A stretch of DNA of 46,993 bases from an uncultured Clostridia bacterium (GTDB lineage: Bacteria; Bacillota; Clostridia; Oscillospirales; QAMX01). Position numbers and translations under genes: made by a program. Numbering within the stretch: position 1 is the first letter of the stretch; every line of letters begins with the position of its first letter. The notes below the pieces were generated by a model, which made no database searches, was not told the DNA's origin, and saw only the letters and a list, made by a program, of their open reading frames with translations. The stretch is taken from positions 1 through 46,993 of the forward strand of contig CALWBW010000017.1 in assembly GCA_944376195.1 (NCBI GenBank), read 5' to 3'. Shown here piece after piece: positions 32,316 to 40,862 of the stretch.

Positions 32316-33109
32316 TGGAATGGGAGAGTATTACATCAAAGGATAACAAATTGATTCGGCATATGGCCCGTCTGGCTTCCGATGCCAAGTATCGTCGTGC
32401 AAGTGGCGCCTATGTCTGTGAAGGAGAAAAACTGTTGTGGGAAGCCGTTCGGGACGGCGTGGAACTTCATGCGGTGTTGTGGGAACGGCATTCTTTGGCG
32501 GAAGCGCAGGTTGATCGCCCGGAATACTTTGCGCAACTAGAAAAAATAGGCTGCCGTTGTGTTTCAGTTCCGGAAAACGTGTTTGCAGCGGCCAGTTTTC
32601 TTGAAACCTGTTCGGGGCCTTTGTTCGTCTGTTCTAGGAAGACGTTTTCTCTTCCGGAAACAGGGCGGCGTTTTATCGTACTGGATGGTGTGCAGGATCC
32701 CGGAAATGTGGGAACTGTGCTGCGGACTGCCGACGCGTTTTCGATAGACGGCGTCTGGTTTTTGGAGGGGAGTGCTGATCCTTGGCAGCCCAAAGCTGTG
32801 CGTGCCGCCATGGGTTCGATTTTCCGAGTCCCGATCTATCGCGCAAGTGCGGACGTTTTTTTTGATGCGATGCAGGGTGCCGGTATTCCGGTTTACGCTG
32901 CTGCGTTGACAGAGACTGCTGAAAATATCCGTACGGTTTCCCTGGATCGGTGTGCCGTTATAATTGGGAATGAAGGCAATGGCGTTCGCCCCGCTTGTAT
33001 TGCGCGCTGTGAGAAAAGTGTATTGATCCCAATGAGCGGGCGTGCGGAATCGTTAAACGCTGCAGTTGCGGCTGCAATTATCATGTGGGAGATGAGCGGA
33101 TGTCTTTAG
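32315..33109 (+). CDS. TrmH/SpoU-family RNA 2'-O-methyltransferase
   Basis: This 264-residue SPOUT methyltransferase transfers a methyl group to a ribose of rRNA or tRNA. An N-terminal substrate-binding domain (SKDNKLIRHMARL, FVCEGEKLL-like YVCEGEKLLWEAV) precedes the knot domain with motifs QDPGNVGTVLRTADAF, IGNEGNGV and IPMSGRAESLNAAVAAAI. It is a second family member beside RlmB and resembles the YsgA type; the target is not known. The start ATG overlaps the preceding stop; a longer frame from 32258 overlaps the membrane-protein gene. It overlaps dprA by 10 bases. Confidence 0.9.
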   Translation: MEWESITSKDNKLIRHMARLASDAKYRRASGAYVCEGEKLLWEAVRDGVELHAVLWERHSLAEAQVDRPEYFAQLEKIGCRCVSVPENVFAAASFLETCSGPLFVCSRKTFSLPETGRRFIVLDGVQDPGNVGTVLRTADAFSIDGVWFLEGSADPWQPKAVRAAMGSIFRVPIYRASADVFFDAMQGAGIPVYAAALTETAENIRTVSLDRCAVIIGNEGNGVRPACIARCEKSVLIPMSGRAESLNAAVAAAIIMWEMSGCL

Positions 33110-34464
33110 AACACTGGGTATGGCTCTCCGGCCTGCGCATCAATAAACGGTGGATGCAGGCGCTTTTAGACCGTTTTGTGGATCCGCAAAAAATTTATGA
33201 AGCAACGGAGTCGGAACTCTCCGAAATTGTCTTGGATCAGTCTGCGCGCAAGGCGATTTTGCTCTCGCGCGATTTGACAAACGCACGTAATATCATTTCC
33301 CATTGCGCAAAAAATCATATCGGGATTGTCACCATGCAGGATGCTGCCTATCCGGGGCGGCTTCGGGATATTGAAGTGCCGCCGGTTTTGTTATATGTAA
33401 GCGGGCGTATGCCGTCTTTTGACGAAGAGGCGGCTATTACCATTGTCGGAACCAGAAGCGCGAGCCAACGCGCGGAGGAAATTGCGTTTCGTTTCGGATA
33501 TGAACTGGCGGAAAAGGGAATGCTTGTCATATCCGGTATGGCAAAAGGAATTGACGCCGCGGCAAATGCCGGAGCGCTTTCAGCGGGCGTGCATACAGTT
33601 GCGGTTCTGGGCGGCGGTGTGGATGTGTGTTATCCTGAGTCGAGCAGAACCATTTATAATCGAATTTTGGACGGTAACGGTTGTCTGATTTCCGAGTATC
33701 CGCCGGGAGACCGCCCGTATGCCAGCCATTTTCCCGAGCGAAATCGCATCATGAGCGGGCTCTCGGCAGGCGTGCTTGTGATAGCGGCTCCCGAACGTTC
33801 CGGTTCTTTGATTACAGCTAGCCGCGCTTTGGAACAGGGACGGGAAATTTTTGTCGTACCCGGCAATGTGGACGAATATGAATTTGTGGGGTCGAATAAC
33901 CTGATTAAGCATGGCGCGATCCCGGTCACGACGCCAAAGGATGTTGTTGCGTATTATTATGCGCGTTTCCCGGATGCATTTGATGATAGAAAAATGATAG
34001 CGTATATGCGGGATTCGTCCGGACCCGATACGATGGTACCGATGAAACAGCGGAAGAAAGAGCCGGAATTGCACGTTGCGAGCACACCGTCGTATGCGAT
34101 TCAAGGTAAGACGCTGCCGCATCGGACGCAATCGCGGGAATATGATTTTGGTTTGTTCTCTGCGTTTGCGCAAAAAAGAAAAAACCGACAGAACGAAAAA
34201 AAGAAAGTTACAACACAAACGGAACAGGCGGAAAATGCTCCGGTGGCGCAGATCGAGCGACGTACACCGGGGGAAGGTCTTCCGGAAAATTATCAAAAAT
34301 TGATCGCAATTATCATGGCCTGCGAGGGCGGGATTGCGCATATAGATGAACTTGTCAATCAGTCCGGATTTTCGGCGGCCGAGACCCTTTCTCTGCTTAC
34401 TGAGATGGAGTTGGAAGGTGTGGTCAAGGCGCTGCCGGGAAAATGGTTTCAGATTATAGAGTAG
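33100..34464 (+). CDS. dprA: DNA-processing protein DprA (Smf)
   Basis: DprA loads RecA on incoming single-stranded DNA during natural transformation. The 454-residue product has an N-terminal helical domain, the extended Rossmann fold (about 70-300) with GTRSASQRAEEIA, ISGMAKGIDAAAN, SEYPPG and FPERNRIMSGLS, and a C-terminal winged-helix domain (about 390-454). Between them is an unusually long charged linker (about 300-390, QKRKNRQNEKKK), which makes it longer than typical DprA (about 300-370). ATG 33100 follows GGGAGATGAG; the GTG at 33085 lacks a site. Position before topA and trmFO is a conserved Bacillota order. Confidence 0.94.
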   Translation: MSLEHWVWLSGLRINKRWMQALLDRFVDPQKIYEATESELSEIVLDQSARKAILLSRDLTNARNIISHCAKNHIGIVTMQDAAYPGRLRDIEVPPVLLYVSGRMPSFDEEAAITIVGTRSASQRAEEIAFRFGYELAEKGMLVISGMAKGIDAAANAGALSAGVHTVAVLGGGVDVCYPESSRTIYNRILDGNGCLISEYPPGDRPYASHFPERNRIMSGLSAGVLVIAAPERSGSLITASRALEQGREIFVVPGNVDEYEFVGSNNLIKHGAIPVTTPKDVVAYYYARFPDAFDDRKMIAYMRDSSGPDTMVPMKQRKKEPELHVASTPSYAIQGKTLPHRTQSREYDFGLFSAFAQKRKNRQNEKKKVTTQTEQAENAPVAQIERRTPGEGLPENYQKLIAIIMACEGGIAHIDELVNQSGFSAAETLSLLTEMELEGVVKALPGKWFQIIE

Positions 34465-34476
34465 TTGGAGGATGAA

Positions 34477-36597
34477 ATGGCGAATCTTGTGATTGTGGAA
34501 TCGCCTGCCAAGGCAAAAACGATAGCCAAATATCTCGGCAGCGGATATAAGGTGAAAGCGTCCATGGGGCATGTTATCGATTTGCCCAGAAAAGGTCTGG
34601 GCGTGGATACGGCCGCGAATTTTGAGCCGCAGTATGTGCCGATTGAAGGAAAACATGAAATTATAGATGAACTTGTAAAAGCTGCCGGAAACAGCGATAA
34701 AGTCTACCTGGCAACTGACCCCGACCGCGAAGGAGAGGCCATTTCCTGGCATCTTGCAAGGTTGTTGGGGTTAAATGAAAAGGAACCGAATCGCATTACG
34801 TTCAATGAGATTACAAAACGTGCGGTCAGCGATGGAATTGCGCATCCGCGTACGATTGATCAGAATCTGGTAGACGCGCAGCAGGCGCGGCGCATTTTAG
34901 ACCGTTTGGTGGGGTATCAACTTTCTCCATTTTTATGGAAAAAAGTGCGCCGGGGCCTTTCGGCGGGCCGCGTACAGAGCGTGGTAACCCGCATGATTGT
35001 AGACCGTGAACGGGAAATCCGTGCGTTTCAGCCGGAGGAGTATTGGACTATCGACGCAATGCTCTTGAAAAACGGCGCAAAGAAACCTTTTGTAGCAAAG
35101 TTTTATGGCAAGGGCGGTAAAAAACAGGAGTTAAAGAGTGAGGCGGAGGCAAACGCTGTGTATGAAGCGGTACGCCAGTCGCCGTTTGTGGTGCGAAGTG
35201 TCAAACTGTCTGAGCGGAAACGCAATCCACCGCCTCCTTTTATTACGTCTACGCTCCAGCAGGATGCTTCCCGTCGCCTGGGGATGCAGTCAAAACGAAC
35301 GATGGCGGTTGCCCAGCAGTTGTATGAAGGCATTGAGCTGGAAGGACGCGGCATGACAGGTTTGATTACCTACATGCGTACCGATTCCGTCCGCCTTTCC
35401 GACGATGCCCTGCAGGCGGTACGTGCCTATATCAAGGAGAGCTATGGATCGGACTATTGCCCGCACAGTGCGCGTGTTTTTAAAACACGCGGCGGTGCAC
35501 AGGACGCACATGAGGCCATTCGTCCCTCCGATGTGACGTTGACGCCGGAACTTTTGAAAAATGATCTCTCGAGAGATCAGCTGCGGCTGTATCGGCTGAT
35601 TTGGGAACGGTTTGTCGCCTGTCAGATGGCCGCCGCCACCTATCACGTGGTCAGTGCGGAGATAGAAAGCGCTGGGTATGACTTCCGTGCCTCTGGCCAG
35701 ACCGTAAAATTCAAGGGATATACGGCTCTTTACGTGGAAAAAACGGATGAAGAAGAGCCGGAAAATAGTCCAGTGCCGGCAGATTTATCCGAGGGAGAAA
35801 CGCTAAAATTGGAGTCTTTGAAGCCAGAGCAGCATTTTACGCAGCCGCCGCCCAGATATAATGAAGCGTCGCTTGTCAAAGCAATGGAAGAAAAGGGAAT
35901 TGGGCGCCCGTCTACCTACGCGCCGACAATTTCCACGATTATTGACCGAGATTATGTCAGTCGAGAAGAAAAAGTGCTAAAGCCGACGCCACTTGGCGAG
36001 GCCGTGACGGATTTGATGATTGACAAGTTTCAGGATATTGTGGATATTCAGTTTACCGCCGGAATGGAAAATCAGCTTGACCGTGTGGAAGCCGGTGAGG
36101 AAGATTGGAAATCGGTTCTTTCCGATTTTTATCGGGACTTTGATGGGGAATTGAAAAAAGCGGAAGAAGACATGAAGGAAAAACGCGTAAAGATTGCCGA
36201 TGAACCCACGGACGAAGTGTGTGAGGTCTGCGGAAAACCAATGGTGATCAAATATGGCCGTTTCGGCAGATTCATGTCCTGTTCCGGCTATCCGGAGTGT
36301 AAAACTACAAAACCGCTTTTGGATTACACGGAAGGCGCGTGTCCGCTGTGTGGCAGCCGTATCGTGAAGAAAAAATCCAAAAAAGGAATCACGTATTATA
36401 ATTGCGAACAGGGAACCAAATGTGGTTTTATTACCTGGGATAAACCTTTAGACCGCGCTTGTCCGAAATGCGGAAAGACACTGTTTCAGCATTCGTTCCG
36501 TGGAGAGCGCAGGATTAACTGTCTGAATCCCGAATGTGATTATCAGGAGGAACTCGCTGCCCCGAAAGCGAAGAAGAGTAAACAAGATGCAGAATAA
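34477..36597 (+). CDS. topA: DNA topoisomerase I
   Basis: The 706-residue type IA topoisomerase relaxes negative supercoils. The N-terminal TOPRIM domain starts NLVIVESPAKAKTIAKYLG and contains TDPDREGEAISWH; the active-site Tyr is in GLITYMRTDSVRLS (about residue 297). The C terminus holds three Cys4 zinc fingers (CEVCGKPM..CSGYPEC; CPLCGS..CEQGTKC; CPKCGKT..CLNPEC; from about 580). ATG 34477 has TTGGAGGA upstream; the TTG at 34465 would overlap that site. The end overlaps trmFO by 11 bases. Confidence 0.97.
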   Translation: MANLVIVESPAKAKTIAKYLGSGYKVKASMGHVIDLPRKGLGVDTAANFEPQYVPIEGKHEIIDELVKAAGNSDKVYLATDPDREGEAISWHLARLLGLNEKEPNRITFNEITKRAVSDGIAHPRTIDQNLVDAQQARRILDRLVGYQLSPFLWKKVRRGLSAGRVQSVVTRMIVDREREIRAFQPEEYWTIDAMLLKNGAKKPFVAKFYGKGGKKQELKSEAEANAVYEAVRQSPFVVRSVKLSERKRNPPPPFITSTLQQDASRRLGMQSKRTMAVAQQLYEGIELEGRGMTGLITYMRTDSVRLSDDALQAVRAYIKESYGSDYCPHSARVFKTRGGAQDAHEAIRPSDVTLTPELLKNDLSRDQLRLYRLIWERFVACQMAAATYHVVSAEIESAGYDFRASGQTVKFKGYTALYVEKTDEEEPENSPVPADLSEGETLKLESLKPEQHFTQPPPRYNEASLVKAMEEKGIGRPSTYAPTISTIIDRDYVSREEKVLKPTPLGEAVTDLMIDKFQDIVDIQFTAGMENQLDRVEAGEEDWKSVLSDFYRDFDGELKKAEEDMKEKRVKIADEPTDEVCEVCGKPMVIKYGRFGRFMSCSGYPECKTTKPLLDYTEGACPLCGSRIVKKKSKKGITYYNCEQGTKCGFITWDKPLDRACPKCGKTLFQHSFRGERRINCLNPECDYQEELAAPKAKKSKQDAE

Positions 36598-37921
36598 AAT
36601 GATTGTGATCGGCGGCGGGCTTGCCGGTTGTGAAGCCGCGTGGCAGCTCGCCGCCCACCGGATCCCGGTGGATCTCATTGAAATGAAACCGGTGAAATAT
36701 ACCCCTGCTCATACATATGCCGGGTTCGCAGAACTGGTCTGTTCTAATTCTCTGCGTTCTGATCGCATTGAAAATGCGGTGGGCCTTTTAAAGGCAGAAC
36801 TGCGCGAATTGGGTTCCCTGATTCTGCAATGTGCGGATGCCACCCGTGTAGAGGCTGGCGGCGCGTTGGCGGTGGACCGGCAAAAATTTTCGGATCTTGT
36901 GACGGAGAAGATTCAGTCGAATCCTTATATAACTGTATGCCGTGAGGAAGTGAAAGAAATTCCGGAAGGGCATGTGATTGTAGCGACAGGCCCTCTGACC
37001 TCGGAAAAACTGGCGGAGGATATCGGCCGTCGCATTGGCGGGGGATACCTTCATTTTTATGACGCTTCTGCGCCGATCGTGGCAGCGGACAGTGTGAATA
37101 TGGATCGGGCGTTTTTTGCTTCCAGATACGGAAGGGGAAGTGCCGATTACATCAATTGCCCGATGAACCGAGAAGAGTACGATCGGTTTGTCGATGCTTT
37201 GGTAGTTGCGGAAGAGGCGGATGTGCACGGATTTGAAGATTCCAAAGTGTTTGAAGGCTGTATGCCGATTGAGGTGATGGCCCGGCGTGGGCACGAAACC
37301 ATTGCGCATGGACCGCTCAAGCCTGTAGGCTTGACAGACCCACGCACAGGACGGGAGCCATATGCTTGTGTGCAGCTCCGGCGGGATAACGCGGAGGGTA
37401 CGGCCTATAATCTGGTTGGTTTTCAGACTCATCTGCGCCATGGAGAGCAAAAACGCGTGTTTTCCCTGATTCCGGGTTTGGAACGGGCGGAATTTCTGCG
37501 ATATGGTGTGATGCATCGCAATACATTTCTTGCCTCTCCGGGTATATTGGGAGAAGGTTATGAGCTGCTTGCGGATCCAAGAATCCGTTTTGCGGGGCAA
37601 ATGACAGGCGTGGAAGGCTATGTGGAGTCTACATCTTCTGGTTTTGTAGCAGGGCTTTCTGCAGCACGAGAAATTTTGGGATTGCCGCCTTTGGTTTTTG
37701 GACCCAAAACGGCAATTGGCGCGCTGGCGCACTACGTCAGTCATGGTGGAGAGAATGAATTTCAGCCGATGAATGTCAACTTTGGAATACTGACGCCTTA
37801 TGAAGCGCGGATTCGTTCGAAAAAGGACCGGTATCACGCAATCGCCCAGCGGTCGCTGGAATTGATTAAGGACTGCCGCGTCGAAATGGACCGCGGACAG
37901 GCATGGGAGGACGCGCAATGA
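36587..37921 (+). CDS. trmFO: Methylenetetrahydrofolate--tRNA (uracil-5-)-methyltransferase TrmFO
   Basis: TrmFO makes the m5U54 (ribothymidine) of the tRNA T loop, using methylene-THF and FAD rather than SAM. The 444-residue protein opens with the FAD-binding motif VIGGGLAGCEAAWQLA and contains the family signatures CSNSLRSD (with the catalytic-type Cys), GALAVDR, and a C-terminal GLPP..PKTAIGALAHYVS region. ATG 36587 lies inside the topA end; the frame upstream belongs to no plausible start. It overlaps plsX by four bases (ATGA). The usual Clostridia neighbour codY is absent here. Confidence 0.96.
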   Translation: MQNKMIVIGGGLAGCEAAWQLAAHRIPVDLIEMKPVKYTPAHTYAGFAELVCSNSLRSDRIENAVGLLKAELRELGSLILQCADATRVEAGGALAVDRQKFSDLVTEKIQSNPYITVCREEVKEIPEGHVIVATGPLTSEKLAEDIGRRIGGGYLHFYDASAPIVAADSVNMDRAFFASRYGRGSADYINCPMNREEYDRFVDALVVAEEADVHGFEDSKVFEGCMPIEVMARRGHETIAHGPLKPVGLTDPRTGREPYACVQLRRDNAEGTAYNLVGFQTHLRHGEQKRVFSLIPGLERAEFLRYGVMHRNTFLASPGILGEGYELLADPRIRFAGQMTGVEGYVESTSSGFVAGLSAAREILGLPPLVFGPKTAIGALAHYVSHGGENEFQPMNVNFGILTPYEARIRSKKDRYHAIAQRSLELIKDCRVEMDRGQAWEDAQ

Positions 37922-38928
37922 GAATCATATTGGATGCCATGAGCGGAGATACGGGTTGTGAGGCGGTCGTTTTGGGCGCTGCTCTGGCACGTACTCGTGC
38001 AAGGACTGAGATTACGCTTGTGGGAGATGAGCCGCAACTTAAGGAGATTTTTGTTAAGAATGCAATTTCCATGGACGGATTTTCCATATTGCATGCGCCG
38101 CAGGTGATAACCATGGAGGACGATCCGGTTCGTGCAGTGCGGGAAAAACGCAATTCTTCCATGTCCATTGGATTGACTGCGCTGAAGCGCGGAGAAGGCG
38201 ATGCGTTTATTTCTTCCGGTAATACCGGCGCGCTCTTGACCGGCGCGACTTTACTGGTTGGCCGTATCCCGGGTGTGCGTCGGGCTGCTTTGGCGGTGAT
38301 GCTGCCGTCTTCGGGAGAACGCGGTGCGCTGTTAATTGACTGCGGTGCCAATGCGGAGTGCAGCTGCGAATACCTGGTGCAGTTTGCCATGATGGGAAGC
38401 GCATATATGGAGTCTGCTTGTCATGTGGAGCGTCCCCGCGTATGTCTGGTCAGCAATGGAACGGAGGAACATAAGGGAAATCCATTGACGCTGGAGACAC
38501 ATGAGGCTTTGACTGCCATGCGGGAAGCCGGACGGCTGAATTTTTGCGGGAATATTGAAGCACGCGATCTTTTATGGGATCAAGCGGACGTTATCGTCTG
38601 CGATGGGTTTACCGGAAATGTAATTCTTAAAACCATTGAAGGCGCGGGCATGTTCTTAATGGGAAAGATACGCGAGGCAATGACCGCCACGCCGTCCACA
38701 AAACTTGCCGCCGCCATTATTAAGCCAAAGTTGCGGCCCTTGAAAAAAATGACGGATTATAGGGAGACGGGCGCTACGCCCATCCTGGGAATTGCAAAAC
38801 CGGTATTTAAGGCGCACGGTTCCTCCGATGACAGAGCCTATGCCAGCGCGATTACGGCGGCGGTTTCGTACTGCGAATCAGGTGTTGGCGAGAGAATTGC
38901 CGAGCGGATTGCGCAGATCCAGGCGTAA
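37918..38928 (+). CDS. plsX: Phosphate acyltransferase PlsX
   Basis: PlsX converts acyl-ACP to acyl-phosphate, the first step of phospholipid synthesis in Bacillota. The 336-residue product starts MRIILDAMSGD and contains the family segments SSGNTGALL, LIDCGANAECSCEYL, VSNGTEEHKGNPL and DGFTGNVILKTIEG, spread over the length in the usual order. ATG 37918 has GGGAGG eight bases upstream. It is coupled to trmFO and lies 24 bases before acpP, its substrate carrier, a standard arrangement. Confidence 0.96.
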   Translation: MRIILDAMSGDTGCEAVVLGAALARTRARTEITLVGDEPQLKEIFVKNAISMDGFSILHAPQVITMEDDPVRAVREKRNSSMSIGLTALKRGEGDAFISSGNTGALLTGATLLVGRIPGVRRAALAVMLPSSGERGALLIDCGANAECSCEYLVQFAMMGSAYMESACHVERPRVCLVSNGTEEHKGNPLTLETHEALTAMREAGRLNFCGNIEARDLLWDQADVIVCDGFTGNVILKTIEGAGMFLMGKIREAMTATPSTKLAAAIIKPKLRPLKKMTDYRETGATPILGIAKPVFKAHGSSDDRAYASAITAAVSYCESGVGERIAERIAQIQA

Positions 38929-38952
38929 AAACGGAGAAAGGAAAACGCCGTT

Positions 38953-39189
38953 ATGGTATGGGATGTTGTGAGAAATTTACTGGCAGAGGAGTTTTCCGTA
39001 GATCCCGATGAAATTACCGGAGAAACCGATTTTTATGAGGATCTTTCCGCAGATTCTCTGGATATGGTGGAACTTGCGCTTGCCTGTGAAGAAGAATTCG
39101 ACATCGAAATCAAGGATAATCGGAAAAACTGGTCGATCACAACGGTTGGAGAGCTTGTGGCTTTTCTGGAATCTCAAATTGAGAAGTAA
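38953..39189 (+). CDS. acpP: Acyl carrier protein
   Basis: The 78-residue acidic protein carries growing acyl chains on a phosphopantetheine arm attached to Ser35 in the ADSLDMVEL motif. Length and helix pattern fit ACP. The third-helix region reads IEIKDNRKNWSITTVGEL, more basic and with a Trp, where most ACPs have an acidic I-P-D-E-D/E-A-E stretch; it could still be the main fatty-acid ACP given its position between plsX and rnc. A GGAGAAAGG lies upstream at long spacing. Confidence 0.93.
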   Translation: MVWDVVRNLLAEEFSVDPDEITGETDFYEDLSADSLDMVELALACEEEFDIEIKDNRKNWSITTVGELVAFLESQIEK

Positions 39190-39196
39190 GGGTACT

Positions 39197-39883
39197 ATGG
39201 AAAGACTGGAGAAAAGAATTGGATATCACTTTCAAAACCGGGAACTTTTAAAAACGGCATTGACGCATAGTTCCTTCGCCAATGAAGCCCGGGACCGTCA
39301 TACGCGCTCTAACGAACGACTGGAGTTTTTGGGTGACAGCGTTCTTGGCATGGTGACGTCGGATTATATTTTTAAGCGCTATGCGGATATTCCGGAAGGA
39401 GAGCTGACCAAGCTTCGCGCGTCGGTTGTTTGTGAGCAGGCGCTGCACGAGGTAGCGCTTTCTCTGGGACTCAGTGAGTTTTTGCTTCTGGGCCGGGGAG
39501 AGGAAGCCGGAGGCGGACGGGAGCGTGCCAGCATTCTGGCAGACGCCGTCGAGGCTGTGATTGGTGCGATCTATCTGGATGGTGGCTTTGAAGCGGCGCA
39601 GCCGTTTGTTTTGCATTTTATTAAACCCTCTGTCGAAAAAACCGCACATCAGCACAATTTCAACGATTATAAAACAATGTTGCAGGAGATTGTTCAGAAG
39701 AATCGGGAAGAAGTGCTGAGCTATCGCGTGGCGTCGCAATCGGGACCGGATCATGACAAGACATTTGTTATGGAGGTTCTTTTAAATTCAAATGTGGTAG
39801 CCTGTGGATGTGGCCATAGTAAAAAGGAGGCAGAACAGGCCGCTGCACATGAGGCACTGAAGCTTATGGGGATTAAAGTCTAA
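39197..39883 (+). CDS. rnc: Ribonuclease III
   Basis: RNase III cuts double-stranded RNA in rRNA and mRNA processing. The 228-residue product has the signature NERLEFLGDSVLG (about residues 34-46) with the metal-binding acidic residues, DAVEAVIGAIYLDGG (second active-site cluster, about 115-130), and a C-terminal double-stranded-RNA-binding domain (about 155-228, ending EAEQAAAHEALKLMG). ATG 39197 is preceded by AAGGG; a longer frame from 39008 overlaps acpP and is not used. It overlaps the radical SAM gene by one base. Confidence 0.96.
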   Translation: MERLEKRIGYHFQNRELLKTALTHSSFANEARDRHTRSNERLEFLGDSVLGMVTSDYIFKRYADIPEGELTKLRASVVCEQALHEVALSLGLSEFLLLGRGEEAGGGRERASILADAVEAVIGAIYLDGGFEAAQPFVLHFIKPSVEKTAHQHNFNDYKTMLQEIVQKNREEVLSYRVASQSGPDHDKTFVMEVLLNSNVVACGCGHSKKEAEQAAAHEALKLMGIKV

Positions 39884-40857
39884 TGGCACGCATTTTTCCG
39901 GTTTTTATCCCCCATGAAGGCTGCCCACACGATTGTGTGTTCTGTAACCAGCGGCGCATAGCCGCACCTGTATCTCCGCAGCCAGGGGAAGTACGGGAGC
40001 GGGTTTGCGCGGCTCATGCGGCGGGGCTGGCCGATGAGGTGGCTTTTTACGGCGGCAGTTTTACAGCGATTGCGCCGGACCGCCAGGAGGCGTTTTTAGA
40101 AGCGGTACAAGGACTGGATGTCTCCATCCGGATTTCTACACGCCCGGATTGCATGGATGAAACCGTGATAGCACGGTTGCTCCGGTACCATGTAAAGACT
40201 GTGGAGCTGGGTGCACAATCTATGGACGACGATGTATTGCGGCGCGCCAATCGAGGCCATTCGGCGGAAGATGTCCGGCAAGCTTCGCACCTTGTAAAGT
40301 CGGCGGGAATTTCGCTGATTTTGCAGGCAATGGCCGGCTTGCCCGGAGATAAGGGAACTTGGCGGAGCACGGCGGAGGCATTATCAGAACTAAAGCCGGA
40401 CGGCGCGCGGATTTATCCTGTGGTAGTCGTGCGGGATACGGCACTTTTTACGATGTGGGAAAAGGGAGAATATTGCCCTTTGACGGTGTCTGAGGGCGCA
40501 GAGGCAGCGGCGGATATGCTGGAAGTATTTACGGCGCACGGGATACCGGTGATTCGCATTGGCTTGAATCCGACGGAAGAACTCTCCGGCGGAGCTGCTG
40601 TTGCCGGCGCCTATCACCCGGCTTTGGGGGAAATGGCGCGTTCGCGGTTGTTTTTACGAAAAATTTTGCGGGAAATTCATGGAGCCTCTCTTGCCGGGAA
40701 AAACCTTACGGTTCGTGTGCCGCCTGGACGTACCTCACAGGCTGTGGGGATTTCTAGGGAAAATGTGCGCCGGTTAGAGGCCGAAGGCCTGGCACGAGTG
40801 TGTGTCATTGAGGATGCGCGTCTGAACGGTTATGATGTGCAGGCGTGGTTGGAGTGA
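39883..40857 (+). CDS. Elp3-like radical SAM protein
   Basis: The 324-residue product has a radical-SAM cluster motif CPHDCVFC (Cys14, Cys18, Cys21), a SAM-binding YGGSFTA segment, RISTRPDC and VELGAQSMDD, all found in the Elp3-related COG1243-type radical SAM group. The C-terminal acetyltransferase domain of true Elp3 is absent; instead about 80 residues follow without known motif. The start ATG overlaps the rnc stop (TAATG). A gene of this kind between rnc and smc is recurrent in Clostridia, but its reaction is unknown; a tRNA-modification role is a guess from Elp3. Confidence 0.86.
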   Translation: MARIFPVFIPHEGCPHDCVFCNQRRIAAPVSPQPGEVRERVCAAHAAGLADEVAFYGGSFTAIAPDRQEAFLEAVQGLDVSIRISTRPDCMDETVIARLLRYHVKTVELGAQSMDDDVLRRANRGHSAEDVRQASHLVKSAGISLILQAMAGLPGDKGTWRSTAEALSELKPDGARIYPVVVVRDTALFTMWEKGEYCPLTVSEGAEAAADMLEVFTAHGIPVIRIGLNPTEELSGGAAVAGAYHPALGEMARSRLFLRKILREIHGASLAGKNLTVRVPPGRTSQAVGISRENVRRLEAEGLARVCVIEDARLNGYDVQAWLE

Positions 40858-40862
40858 AGTAA

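Noticed and set aside
33580..34752. A 390-codon minus-strand frame across dprA and topA
   Set aside because: It crosses two well-supported genes on the opposite strand; composition is rich in R/H/Q, typical of shadow frames.
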